From Porphyrobacter sp. LM 6 (lineage in GTDB: Bacteria; Pseudomonadota; Alphaproteobacteria; Sphingomonadales; Sphingomonadaceae), in the NCBI RefSeq assembly GCF_001720465.1, contig NZ_CP017113.1, positions 1 to 64,000 on the forward strand: a DNA stretch of 64,000 bases. Reading direction: 5' to 3'. The translations under genes were made by a program, and so were the position numbers. Below are positions 1 to 7,672 of this stretch, in pieces. The notes beneath the pieces were generated by a model, which did no database searches, was not told the origin of the DNA, and saw only the letters and a list, made by a program, of their open reading frames with translations. Every line of letters begins with the position of its first letter. The first letter of the stretch is position 1.

Positions 1-6
1 CACTCA

Positions 7-41
7 CGGGCCGCGCTGGATCAGCGCGGCCCGTTTGCTTT
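7..41 (+). terminator. Rho-independent terminator of the gene upstream of the window
   Basis: A perfect 12-bp stem, CGGGCCGCGCTG at 7-18 and CAGCGCGGCCCG at 22-33 with a 3-nt loop, is followed by TTTGCTTT. It ends a plus-strand transcript entering from the left. In sphingomonads rpsT often precedes dnaA, so rpsT is a plausible owner, but that gene is outside the window. Confidence 0.85.
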
Positions 42-394
42 GGCGCGGGCGCCTGCTCTTGTGCAGTGCACGAAACCACGGATTTTCCGCGATTCGCAGT
101 GATTTTTCACGATTATCAATTAAAATCATAGACTTGAACGCACGCCTGCGGGGTAGCGCCGAGTCAACAGGAATATTTCACTTTTTTTAAAAGTCCTTGC
201 TTGCGCTGGCGGGCGATGCGTTCTTTACATGGCTCTCACCCGTCGCGGGACAGCACGGGTTTTTACATACTGGCCGACAGGGGGGTTTCCCGGAAACACC
301 GTTTCCGGGAGGGGAAAGGCAGTGCCTGTCGCATTGGGACAAATGCCGCTTGCGCGCTTCGGTTCGCGAGCGGAAGTGAATTGGGGATGATATT
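42..394. other. Intergenic region upstream of dnaA
   Basis: About 350 bases without a convincing gene. The part from 75 to 200 is clearly more AT-rich than the surroundings and holds runs such as gatttttcacgattatcaat and an inverted repeat ACTTTT/AAAAGT at 180-194. This is where the dnaA promoter should lie. I see no good copy of the DnaA box TTATCCACA here, so I do not call it an origin. Confidence 0.5.
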
Positions 395-1852
395 GTGCAC
401 AGGATCGACAAGGCGCGGGCGTCGGGCCGCCAAGCGGACGAACATTTGATGGAAGACGCAGACGCCGTAAACCTTGCCGCCGATTGGTCCGACATCAGCC
501 AGGGGCTGCGCAAGGATCTCGGGCACCAGCTGCATAGCCAGTGGATCAAGCCGATTCAGGTCGGCGGGCTCAACCGGGATACCGGCACGCTCGATCTCTA
601 TTTGCCGACCGAGTTCTCGGCCAACTGGGTGCGCGACCGCTTCCACGACCGGTTGCAACTGGCATGGAAGATTGCGCGCAGCGAAGTTCGCAGCGTCAAC
701 ATCCAGGTGCATCCGGGCCGCCGTCAACTGCCCGACCTTCGTCTCGATGATGGCCGCCGCCCCGCCAATGACGGCGTTAGCGCGATCGCCATGGCCGCCG
801 GTGCGATGGGCGATGCGACGTTCACGTCGTCGGTCGGCCTCGATCCATCGCTGACCTTCGCGGCCTTCGTGACGGGTGAGGCGAACATCCTCGCCTGCAA
901 TGCAGCCCAGCGCATGGCCGCGCTTGAACAGCCGCAGTTCTCGCCTCTTTATCTCAAGGCCGCTACCGGTCAGGGCAAGACCCACCTGCTGCATGCGATC
1001 GGCCACGGCTATCTGCACGCCCACCCGCGTGCGCGAATCTTCTACTGCTCGGCCGAGCGCTTCATGGTCGAATTCGTGCAGGCACTGAAGTCGAGCCAGA
1101 CGATCGAGTTCAAGGCGCGCCTGCGCTCGTTCGATCTGCTGCTGGTGGACGATATCCAGTTCATCATTGGCAAGGCGAGCGCGCAAGAAGAACTGCTCTA
1201 CACGATTGACGCGCTGCTGGCCGAAGGCAAGCGGCTGGTCTTCGCTGCCGACCGCGCCCCGCAGGCGCTCGACGGGGTCGAGCCTCGTCTGCTCTCACGC
1301 CTGTCGATGGGCCTCGTGGCTGACATTCAGCCCGCCGACATCGAACTGCGCAAGAAGATCCTGGTGTCCAAGCTGACGCGCTTCGCTCCGCTCAATGTGC
1401 CGGAAGATGTGGTCGACTTCCTCGCCCGAACCATTACCCGCAACGTGCGCGAGCTAGTGGGCGGTCTGAACAAGCTGATCGCCTATGCCCAGCTGACCGG
1501 GCAGGACGTGTCGCTCCAGCTGGCCGAAGAGCAGCTGACCGACATCCTTTCGGCTAACCGCCGTCGGATCACGATCGACGAGATCCAGCGCACCGTGTGC
1601 CAGTTCTACCGCATCGACCGCGCGGAAATGAGCAGCAAGCGCCGTGCCCGTGCCGTTGTCCGCCCGCGTCAGGTGGCGATGTATCTCTCGAAGGTGCTCA
1701 CCCCCCGCAGCTATCCGGAAATCGGGCGCAAGTTCGGCGGGCGCGACCACTCGACCGTGATCCACGCGGTGCGTCTGATTGAAGATCTGCGCCAGCGCGA
1801 TGCCGATATGGACGGCGACGTACGCAGCCTGCTGCGCCAGCTCGAAAGCTGA
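395..1852 (+). CDS. dnaA: Chromosomal replication initiator protein DnaA
   Basis: Initiator ATPase that binds DnaA boxes and melts the origin. With the GTG start at 395 it is 485 residues. An ATG at 449 would give 467 residues. The GTG has GGGGA about 8 nt upstream while the ATG has no clear ribosome site, so GTG is preferred. The AAA+ core shows a Walker A ATGQGKT near residues 190-196, Walker B LLLVDDIQF near 248-256 and the sensor NVRELVGGLNKL near 349-360. The C-terminal box-binding signature GGRDHSTVIHAV lies near 448-459. The first Walker A glycine is replaced by alanine. It stands alone: rpmH/rnpA are 13 kb away. Confidence 0.96.
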   Translation: MHRIDKARASGRQADEHLMEDADAVNLAADWSDISQGLRKDLGHQLHSQWIKPIQVGGLNRDTGTLDLYLPTEFSANWVRDRFHDRLQLAWKIARSEVRSVNIQVHPGRRQLPDLRLDDGRRPANDGVSAIAMAAGAMGDATFTSSVGLDPSLTFAAFVTGEANILACNAAQRMAALEQPQFSPLYLKAATGQGKTHLLHAIGHGYLHAHPRARIFYCSAERFMVEFVQALKSSQTIEFKARLRSFDLLLVDDIQFIIGKASAQEELLYTIDALLAEGKRLVFAADRAPQALDGVEPRLLSRLSMGLVADIQPADIELRKKILVSKLTRFAPLNVPEDVVDFLARTITRNVRELVGGLNKLIAYAQLTGQDVSLQLAEEQLTDILSANRRRITIDEIQRTVCQFYRIDRAEMSSKRRARAVVRPRQVAMYLSKVLTPRSYPEIGRKFGGRDHSTVIHAVRLIEDLRQRDADMDGDVRSLLRQLES

Positions 1853-1877
1853 TAACGTCACCATTTTCCGCTAGCTT

Positions 1878-1947
1878 TGCACCGCCCTGTCGACAGGCTG
1901 ATCCACAGATCTGTCGACAGGCGGTGCACAGGCTGTAAACAGCCTGT
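1878..1947. repeat. Nested inverted repeats with a DnaA-box-like centre
   Basis: Between dnaA and the DUF983 gene there is a large inverted repeat. The left arm is 1878-1896 (TGCACCGCC then CTGTCGACAG) and the right arm 1911-1928, differing by one bulged C. The 14-nt loop contains TGATCCACA, one mismatch from the classical DnaA box TTATCCACA. Each arm carries CTGTCGACAG, itself palindromic. A second perfect repeat, ACAGGCTGT-AA-ACAGCCTGT, follows at 1928-1947 and ends at the next start codon. There is no T-tract, so a simple terminator is unlikely. An origin-associated or regulatory role is inference. Confidence 0.6.
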
Positions 1948-1949
1948 CC

Positions 1950-2372
1950 ATGCCTTCTCAGCGCCTTTCTCCCGAGCTTATCACTCTGCCCGAAGGGTGG
2001 ATTCCCGCGCTCGTCAGGGGCGCGAAGTGCCGCTGCCCGCGCTGCGGCGAAGCGCCGCTCTTCCGCCAATGGCTCAAACCCGTGGACCGCTGCGGGCACT
2101 GCAAGCAGGACTGGTCACTTCAGCAGGCCGATGACTTTCCGGCCTATATCGGCATCTTCGTGGTCGGCCACCTGTTCGCGCCCGTCGTGATAGCAATGAT
2201 CGGCACATTCGGAATGTCGGCCTGGCTGACCCTTGCGATCATCCTGCCGGTGGCGGTGGCGATGCTGCTCGTGATGCTCCAGCCGACCAAGGGCGCGGTG
2301 ATTGCCTTTCTGTGGTGGCACGGGATCGGCGCGTTCCGGCAGGAGCGCCGCAAGCAGGGGGATCAGCCATGA
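1950..2372 (+). CDS. DUF983 family membrane protein
   Basis: A 140-residue protein of the DUF983 family, of unknown function. The N-terminal half carries a zinc-ribbon-like arrangement: RCPRCGEAPLF near residues 28-38, then DRCGHC near 46-51. Two transmembrane helices follow, roughly residues 67-89 and 92-113. A conserved WWHG motif lies after the second helix. Its stop overlaps the next start by 4 nt (ATGA at 2369-2372), so it is probably co-translated with the ThiF-like enzyme. In some alphaproteobacteria DUF983 genes sit near heme or cytochrome functions, but nothing here shows that. Confidence 0.85.
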   Translation: MPSQRLSPELITLPEGWIPALVRGAKCRCPRCGEAPLFRQWLKPVDRCGHCKQDWSLQQADDFPAYIGIFVVGHLFAPVVIAMIGTFGMSAWLTLAIILPVAVAMLLVMLQPTKGAVIAFLWWHGIGAFRQERRKQGDQP

Positions 2373-3142
2373 CGCTGTCGCCTGCCCGGCTCGACCGTTT
2401 CGCCCGCCATATCGTGCTGCCCGAGGTGGGCGGCGCAGGGCAGGTTAGGCTCGCCGAATCGCGGGTGGCAGTTATTGGCCTCGGCGGGATCGGCAGCCCC
2501 GCGCTGCAATATCTCGCCGCGAGCGGGATCGGCAGGCTGGCGCTGGTCGATGACGATGTGGTCGACGTGTCGAACCTCCAGCGCCAGACGATCTTCACCG
2601 CCCGCGACGTCGGCTATGGCAAGGCGGTTTCGGCCCGGCGCTGGCTCGCCAATTTCGACGATTCGCTCAGCGTCGATGTGTCCGATGCCCGGATCAGCGC
2701 CGAGAACGCGGGGAGCCTGATAGCGGGCGCGGATCTGGTGATCGACGGCACCGATAACTTCGCGACCCGCCTCGCCGTGTCCGACGCCTGCGTTGCGGCG
2801 GGCATTCCGTTGCTATCGGCAGCGGTCGGCCGCTTTCAGGGGCAGGTCGGGGCTTGGGCCGGTCATCTGCCGGAGCAGGCCTGCTACCGCTGCTTTGTCG
2901 GCGATGCCTTCGATGCCGAGGACTGCGACACCTGCGCGGATGACGGGATGCTGGGCGCAATGGCGGGCTGGGTCGGCACCTTCGCCGCGCTGCAGGCGGT
3001 CAAGGTGCTGCTGGCGGGGGTTAGCACCCTCGGCGAGCCTGGCTGGGGCCGCCTCCACATCCTCGACGGCCTGGAGCCGGGTATGCGCACGATCCGCATC
3101 GCCAAGGACCCGGTTTGCAAGACCTGCGCGTCAGCAGCCTAG
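2369..3142 (+). CDS. ThiF/MoeB/HesA family adenylyltransferase
   Basis: An E1-like enzyme of 257 residues that adenylates the C-terminal glycine of a small sulfur-carrier protein (ThiS or MoaD type). The ATP-binding loop GLGGIGSPALQYL is near residues 36-48, and the helix DDDVVDVSNLQRQ and the DGTDN motif follow. Zinc cysteines are visible as CYRC near 171-174 and CKTC near 250-253. The ATG at 2369 was chosen because it overlaps the DUF983 stop and matches the usual family N-terminus. Whether it serves thiamine or molybdopterin cannot be decided, since no ThiS or MoaD gene is adjacent. Confidence 0.9.
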   Translation: MTLSPARLDRFARHIVLPEVGGAGQVRLAESRVAVIGLGGIGSPALQYLAASGIGRLALVDDDVVDVSNLQRQTIFTARDVGYGKAVSARRWLANFDDSLSVDVSDARISAENAGSLIAGADLVIDGTDNFATRLAVSDACVAAGIPLLSAAVGRFQGQVGAWAGHLPEQACYRCFVGDAFDAEDCDTCADDGMLGAMAGWVGTFAALQAVKVLLAGVSTLGEPGWGRLHILDGLEPGMRTIRIAKDPVCKTCASAA

Positions 3143-3832
3143 CACATCCTCCACCCATTCCGGCACCAGCACGCTTGCCGGCCCTAGCCGCGATTCGTGG
3201 AAGAAGCGCGATCCCTCGCTGCGTTCGAGATTGAGTTCGAGGCATTGCGCCCCATTCGCCCGCGCCTCCTGCACGAAGCCCGCCGCGGGATAGACGGCGC
3301 CCGATGTGCCGATCGAAACAAACAGCTCGCATGTCTCGAGCGCATGATAGATGCGCCCCATCTGGTAGGGCATCTCGCCGAACCACACGACGTCGGGCCG
3401 CAAGGTGGGCGCGCGGCAGACGGGGCACGGGGGGCGCTCGATCATGGTCGTCAGCCACGGCGAGCGGGTTTCGCACGAGGTGCACAGCGCGCTCTTGAGC
3501 TCGCCATGCATGTGCAGCACCCGCGCCGATCCGCCTCGCTCGTGCAAGTCGTCGACATTCTGGGTGACCAGCAGCAACTCGCCGGAGAACTCGCGCTCCA
3601 GCCGCGCGAGCGCCTCGTGCGCCGGGTTGGGTGCGACGTTGCCCAGCGCCGCGCGGCGCATGTCGTAGAAGTTAAGGACGAGGTTGGGATTGCGCGCGAA
3701 GCCTTCGGGCGTGGCCACGTCCTCCACGCGGTGTTGCTCCCACAGTCCTCCGGCCGAACGGAAGGTGTCGATCCCGCTTTCGGCGGAAATCCCGGCGCCA
3801 GTGAGGATGACGATACGTTTGAACTCTGCCAT
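3131..3832 (-). CDS. cobB: Sir2-family NAD-dependent protein deacylase
   Basis: A class III (sirtuin) deacylase of 233 residues that removes acetyl or succinyl groups from lysines using NAD. The N-terminal NAD motif GAGISAESGIDTFR is present, then TQNVDDLHERGG, the catalytic histidine in LHMHGEL, a four-cysteine zinc site (CTSC and CPVC), and DVVWFGEMP. The start MAEFKR at 3832 fits the bacterial family; an in-frame ATG lies 15 nt further upstream. It converges on the ThiF-like gene with a 12-bp tail-to-tail overlap and diverges from dapB. Overall form matches CobB. Confidence 0.9.
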   Translation of the reverse strand: MAEFKRIVILTGAGISAESGIDTFRSAGGLWEQHRVEDVATPEGFARNPNLVLNFYDMRRAALGNVAPNPAHEALARLEREFSGELLLVTQNVDDLHERGGSARVLHMHGELKSALCTSCETRSPWLTTMIERPPCPVCRAPTLRPDVVWFGEMPYQMGRIYHALETCELFVSIGTSGAVYPAAGFVQEARANGAQCLELNLERSEGSRFFHESRLGPASVLVPEWVEDVLGC

Positions 3833-3866
3833 GACACCATCAAGCATGGCGCATAGAGGCAAGGCA

Positions 3867-4607
3867 ATGGCACAGCTGCAATTCGGAGTGATCGGGCACA
3901 AAGGCCGCATGGGGCAGGCGCTGGACGCGGCGATTTCGGATGCCGGTCATGCGCTGTGCATCGGGGTCGATGCCGGGGGCAATATCGGGCCGTTTGCTGG
4001 GCAATGCGATGTGCTGATCGATTTCTCCGCGCCCGATGCGCTGGCGGCCAATCTCGGCGCGGCGCGGGTCGCAGGCAAGCCGATCGTGGTCGGCACAACC
4101 GGGCTTGAGGAAGCGCATTTCGTGATGCTCGCCGAGGCCGCGCGCGTGGTGCCGGTGCTGCAATCGGGCAACTTCTCGCTCGGCGTGACGCTGATGGCGC
4201 ATCTGGTGCGCGAGGCCGCCGCGCGGCTCGGGCCTGATTGGGACATCGAAGTGCTGGAAATGCACCACCGCATGAAGGTCGACGCGCCCTCGGGCACCGC
4301 CAAGCTGCTCGGCGAAGCGGCGGCGGCTGGGCGCGGTATCGCCCTTGCTGACAACATGGAGAGCGGCCGCCACGGGATGACCGGCGCGCGGGCGCAAGGC
4401 GCGATCGGCTTTGCAACCCTGCGCGGCGGCACCGTGGCAGGCGAGCACAGCGTGATCTTCGCCGGCAGCGAGGAACGGCTCACGATCGCGCATTCGGCCG
4501 AGAACCGTATGATCTTCGCGCGCGGAGCGGTGAAGGCGGCCGAATGGCTCGCCGGACAATCGCCAGGCCGCTATACGATGAACGACGTGCTCGGCCTGAG
4601 CCTGTGA
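3867..4607 (+). CDS. dapB: 4-hydroxy-tetrahydrodipicolinate reductase DapB
   Basis: Reduces hydroxytetrahydrodipicolinate with NAD(P)H in diaminopimelate/lysine synthesis, in the cytoplasm. At 246 residues it is of normal length. The dinucleotide-binding loop GHKGRMG is at residues 10-16, and the signature HHRMKVDAPSGTA, with catalytic His and Lys, is in the middle. Start MAQLQFG at 3867 follows GAGGCAAGG; another in-frame ATG is at 3846. dapE, a later enzyme of the same pathway, lies about 5 kb downstream on the opposite strand. Confidence 0.95.
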   Translation: MAQLQFGVIGHKGRMGQALDAAISDAGHALCIGVDAGGNIGPFAGQCDVLIDFSAPDALAANLGAARVAGKPIVVGTTGLEEAHFVMLAEAARVVPVLQSGNFSLGVTLMAHLVREAAARLGPDWDIEVLEMHHRMKVDAPSGTAKLLGEAAAAGRGIALADNMESGRHGMTGARAQGAIGFATLRGGTVAGEHSVIFAGSEERLTIAHSAENRMIFARGAVKAAEWLAGQSPGRYTMNDVLGLSL

Positions 4608-4672
4608 CCGCCATGCTTGACGGCGCCGGTGCGCGGTGTATTGCATAGGCAACACACTTGGGAGCGATCAAC

Positions 4673-5854
4673 ATGTCCGCCAATCTCACACCTGCGCAGC
4701 AAGCCGCGGCGCTTGTCGACACGCTTGGGCCGGAAGCCCTGGCCAAGGCGCAGGACTACACCACCGGCAATCATTGGATCCTGTTCCTTGGCGTCGGCGT
4801 TTCGTTTCTCGTCGCCTTCATCGTGGTGCGCCTGCGTCTACTCGACCGGATCACCGCCCGCATGGAGGGCCGCAAGCCGTGGCTTTCGACACTGGCCGTC
4901 AGCGCCGCGTTCTTCCTGATCTCTGCCGTGATCTCGCTGCCCTGGGTGGTCTACACGGACTGGTATCGCCAGCGCGCCTATGACCTGTCGCAACAGGATC
5001 CCTTCGATTTCCTCGGCCAGCTGGCAATCAGCGAGGTCATCTCCGCTGCCGTCGGCGGGTTGTTCCTGACCGGCGTCTATGCGCTGATCCGGCGCACCGG
5101 TCAGCGTTGGTGGATCTGGAGCGGAGGCCTGGCGACAGTGACCACGCTGCTGATGCTGCTCGCCGGGCCGAGCCTGATCGAGCCGCTGTTCAACGAATAC
5201 AAGCCGGTGCCGCCGGGCGAGGTCCGCACTGCGCTTGAGGAAATCGCCGACGAGGTCGACATCCCGCACGACCGTATCTTCATGTATGACGGATCACGCC
5301 AGTCGGAGCGCTTCACCGCTAATGTTTCGGGCATCGGCCCGACGGCGCGGATCGCGATCTCGGACATCGCGCTGAAGCAGGCCTCGGTCGCCGAAGTGCG
5401 TGCGGTAACCGGCCACGAAGCGGGGCATTACAAGCTCGGCCACATCTGGCGCTATGTCGTGATCATGCCGCTGATGGCGATGGCGTTCTTCTTCCTTTTG
5501 AACCGCCTGTTCGCGCCCACCGCACGGCTGCTGGGCAGCGATGCACGGCTGGACGAGCCGCGCGGCCTGCCGGTCTTCGCCGTGGTCGGATCGGTGCTCG
5601 GCCTGCTCGCCACGCCGATCACGAACACCCTCACCCGCGTGGGCGAGACCGAAGCCGATCGCTACTCGCTGGAAACCGTGAACGAGCCCGACGCGCTGGC
5701 GACCGCCTTGGTCAAGACCGCCGAATACCGCTACCCGCGCCCCTCGGCGATCGAGGAAGCGCTGTTCTACACCCACCCCTCGGTCGAAAAGCGCGCGCTG
5801 CGTGCGATGGAGTGGAAGGCGGCGCACACGAAGGATGAACCTGCGTCTCCATGA
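4673..5854 (+). CDS. M48 family (Ste24/HtpX-like) membrane metallopeptidase
   Basis: A 393-residue zinc protease of the CAAX-prenyl-protease-1 type. The zinc helix HEAGH is at about residues 247-251 and the third ligand lies in GETEADRYSLE. Several hydrophobic helices are visible: near residues 30-50, 68-95, 125-145, 155-175, and two around and after the zinc motif. It begins with an M48 N-terminal domain (LTPAQQAAALVDTLGPEALAKA). Start ATG 4673 has GGGAG 8 nt upstream. It overlaps nth by 4 nt. Bacterial members probably act in membrane-protein quality control; no substrate can be read from the sequence. Confidence 0.9.
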   Translation: MSANLTPAQQAAALVDTLGPEALAKAQDYTTGNHWILFLGVGVSFLVAFIVVRLRLLDRITARMEGRKPWLSTLAVSAAFFLISAVISLPWVVYTDWYRQRAYDLSQQDPFDFLGQLAISEVISAAVGGLFLTGVYALIRRTGQRWWIWSGGLATVTTLLMLLAGPSLIEPLFNEYKPVPPGEVRTALEEIADEVDIPHDRIFMYDGSRQSERFTANVSGIGPTARIAISDIALKQASVAEVRAVTGHEAGHYKLGHIWRYVVIMPLMAMAFFFLLNRLFAPTARLLGSDARLDEPRGLPVFAVVGSVLGLLATPITNTLTRVGETEADRYSLETVNEPDALATALVKTAEYRYPRPSAIEEALFYTHPSVEKRALRAMEWKAAHTKDEPASP

Positions 5855-6513
5855 CCCGCGACCAGATCTTCGAGTTCTTCCGCCGCCTCGCCGAAGACGA
5901 CCCTGCCCCGCAGACCGAGCTGGAATATGGCAATGCCTACCAGCTGGTGGTGGCGGTAGCGCTGTCGGCGCAGGCGACTGATGTGGGGGTGAACAAGGCT
6001 ACCCGCGCGCTGTTCGCCAAGGTGACGACGCCGCAGCAGATGCTTGACCTCGGGGAAGAGGGCCTGCGCGAGCACATCAAGACCATCGGCCTGTTCAACT
6101 CCAAGGCCAAGAACGTGATCGCCCTCTCGCAGCTCCTGGTCAACGAATATGGCGGAGAAGTTCCAGACAGCCGCGAGGAGCTGGTCAAGCTCCCCGGTGT
6201 CGGCCGCAAGACCGCCAACGTGGTGCTCAACTGCTGGTTCGGGCACGAGACCTTCGCGGTCGACACCCACATCTTCCGGGTCGGCAACCGCACCGGGATG
6301 GCCAAGGGCAAGACCCCCGATCATGTCGAGGCCAAGCTCGAAAAGCGCGTGCCCCAGCCCTTCCGCCTGCACGCCCACCACTGGCTGATCCTGCACGGCC
6401 GCTATGTCTGCAAGGCGCGCACGCCCGAATGCTGGCGCTGCAAGGTCGCCGATCTGTGCAGCTTCAGGAAGAAGGTGCTTGAGCCGCCCAAGGGCCGCGC
6501 GGCCGCCGATTAA
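5851..6513 (+). CDS. nth: Endonuclease III (base-excision DNA glycosylase/AP lyase)
   Basis: Removes oxidised pyrimidines and nicks the abasic site. At 220 residues it is of normal size. The helix-hairpin-helix LPGVGRKTANVV carries the catalytic lysine, and the catalytic aspartate is in FAVDTHIFRV. The [4Fe-4S] cluster motif Cys-x6-Cys-x2-Cys-x5-Cys is intact near the C-terminus (CKARTPECWRCKVADLC). The ATG overlaps the stop of the M48 protease gene, so the two are probably translationally coupled. Confidence 0.96.
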   Translation: MTRDQIFEFFRRLAEDDPAPQTELEYGNAYQLVVAVALSAQATDVGVNKATRALFAKVTTPQQMLDLGEEGLREHIKTIGLFNSKAKNVIALSQLLVNEYGGEVPDSREELVKLPGVGRKTANVVLNCWFGHETFAVDTHIFRVGNRTGMAKGKTPDHVEAKLEKRVPQPFRLHAHHWLILHGRYVCKARTPECWRCKVADLCSFRKKVLEPPKGRAAAD

Positions 6514-6568
6514 GCCCCGGTTCAAACGTGCGGGCGATTATGGGGCCACCCTGAGGTGGAGAGATCCC

Positions 6569-6985
6569 ATGACCGTCCGCTTGCTCGCCCCGCTTTCGCT
6601 TTTCGTCCCGCTCGCGGCGCTGGTTGCATCCTGCGCCCCGGTTGATCCCGCCGCTCGCGCCGAGCGGGATGCCGCGCGCACGCCTGCTGTGACCGTCCTC
6701 GGCAAGGGCGAGAACTGCATCAACAGCGACCAGATCCGTGCCACCGTGGTTCGCTCGAACACAGTCATCGACTTCGAGATGAATAACGGGAAGGTCTACC
6801 GCAACACGCTCACGAGCAGCTGCCCTGGCCTCGATTGGGATCGGGCGATCACCTACGAGAATTCGATCAACCAGCTGTGTACGCCGCAGATCATCTACAG
6901 CCTGACCAACATCGGCGGGGTGCTGCAGCGCGGCGCGGGGTGTTCGCTGGGTGAGTTCGTGCCGGTGGAATACGTGAAGGAATAG
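6569..6985 (+). CDS. Small secreted lipoprotein of unknown function
   Basis: A 138-residue protein with a lipoprotein signal: basic-hydrophobic N-terminus and lipobox VASC at about residues 20-23. The mature part has four more cysteines (in GENCIN, SSCPG, NQLCTP and GAGCSL), which could form two disulfides in the periplasm. The start at 6569 follows GGTGGAGAG. I do not recognise the domain beyond a general resemblance to uncharacterised sphingomonad proteins. It stands between nth and a membrane-anchored nuclease-like gene on the same strand. Confidence 0.7.
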   Translation: MTVRLLAPLSLFVPLAALVASCAPVDPAARAERDAARTPAVTVLGKGENCINSDQIRATVVRSNTVIDFEMNNGKVYRNTLTSSCPGLDWDRAITYENSINQLCTPQIIYSLTNIGGVLQRGAGCSLGEFVPVEYVKE

Positions 6986-7054
6986 GCGTCCGGCTAACCC
7001 CCTCACGAGCTGGCCTTCTGGAGCCGAACAGCCGAACCGGCTAAGCTACCGTCC

Positions 7055-7663
7055 ATGGCCCGCAAGCGTGACAATGTGCTGCCCTTCCGCAAGCCGTTCA
7101 AAACCGTGCCGCTACGGCGGGTGAACAAGCGCCCACCCAAGCCGCCAAAGTTCTCGAGGCCCCACAAAACATGGCGGCAGGCGTGGTACGAAACGCGGCC
7201 TCTGGTACTGCTGATCGGCCTTGCGACGATGTGCGCCATCGCCGCCATGCCCGGTGCCTACGAGCCGCCCGGCTTCCTGCAATCGGAACCCGAGCGGATA
7301 GCAGGGAGCTTCACGCGGTGCGGCAAGGGCCGGGGATATTACTGCGTGATCGACGGCGACACATTCCGCATCGGCGAGCGCAAGGTGCGGGTGGTGGGGA
7401 TCGATACGGCCGAAATCGACGCGCAATGTCCAGCCGAAGCCGAGCAGGCAGAGCTTTCCACCGCCGCGCTTCAGTATTGGCTCAATCGTGGGGGCTTCAT
7501 CATGACGGCGCGCATTGATGAGCCGAACGACCGGTACGGCCGCGAGCTGCGCATCATCAAGCGCATCGATTCCGATAACCGCGAAGATCCTCTGGCGAAC
7601 TGGATGCAGGCAAACGGTGGAGCGCGCGGCTATCTCGGCGGATGGCGTGGCGGCTGGTGTTGA
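7055..7663 (+). CDS. Membrane-anchored thermonuclease (SNase-like) domain protein
   Basis: A 202-residue protein with a basic, proline-rich cytoplasmic N-terminus, one transmembrane segment near residues 48-65, and an SNase-like (staphylococcal nuclease) domain. The typical block VIDGDTFRIGERKVRVVGID, followed by TAEID, is near residues 99-123. Further on, DRYGRELRII matches the second conserved block. Cys pairs (FTRCGKGRGYYC, and DAQCP with the C-terminal WC) suggest extracytoplasmic disulfides. Small members of this family are common in sphingomonads; substrate unknown. Confidence 0.8.
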   Translation: MARKRDNVLPFRKPFKTVPLRRVNKRPPKPPKFSRPHKTWRQAWYETRPLVLLIGLATMCAIAAMPGAYEPPGFLQSEPERIAGSFTRCGKGRGYYCVIDGDTFRIGERKVRVVGIDTAEIDAQCPAEAEQAELSTAALQYWLNRGGFIMTARIDEPNDRYGRELRIIKRIDSDNREDPLANWMQANGGARGYLGGWRGGWC

Positions 7664-7672
7664 GGCCCGGCG

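Noticed and set aside
42..394. Replication origin upstream of dnaA
   Set aside because: The region is partly AT-rich but no TTATCCACA-type box cluster was found.
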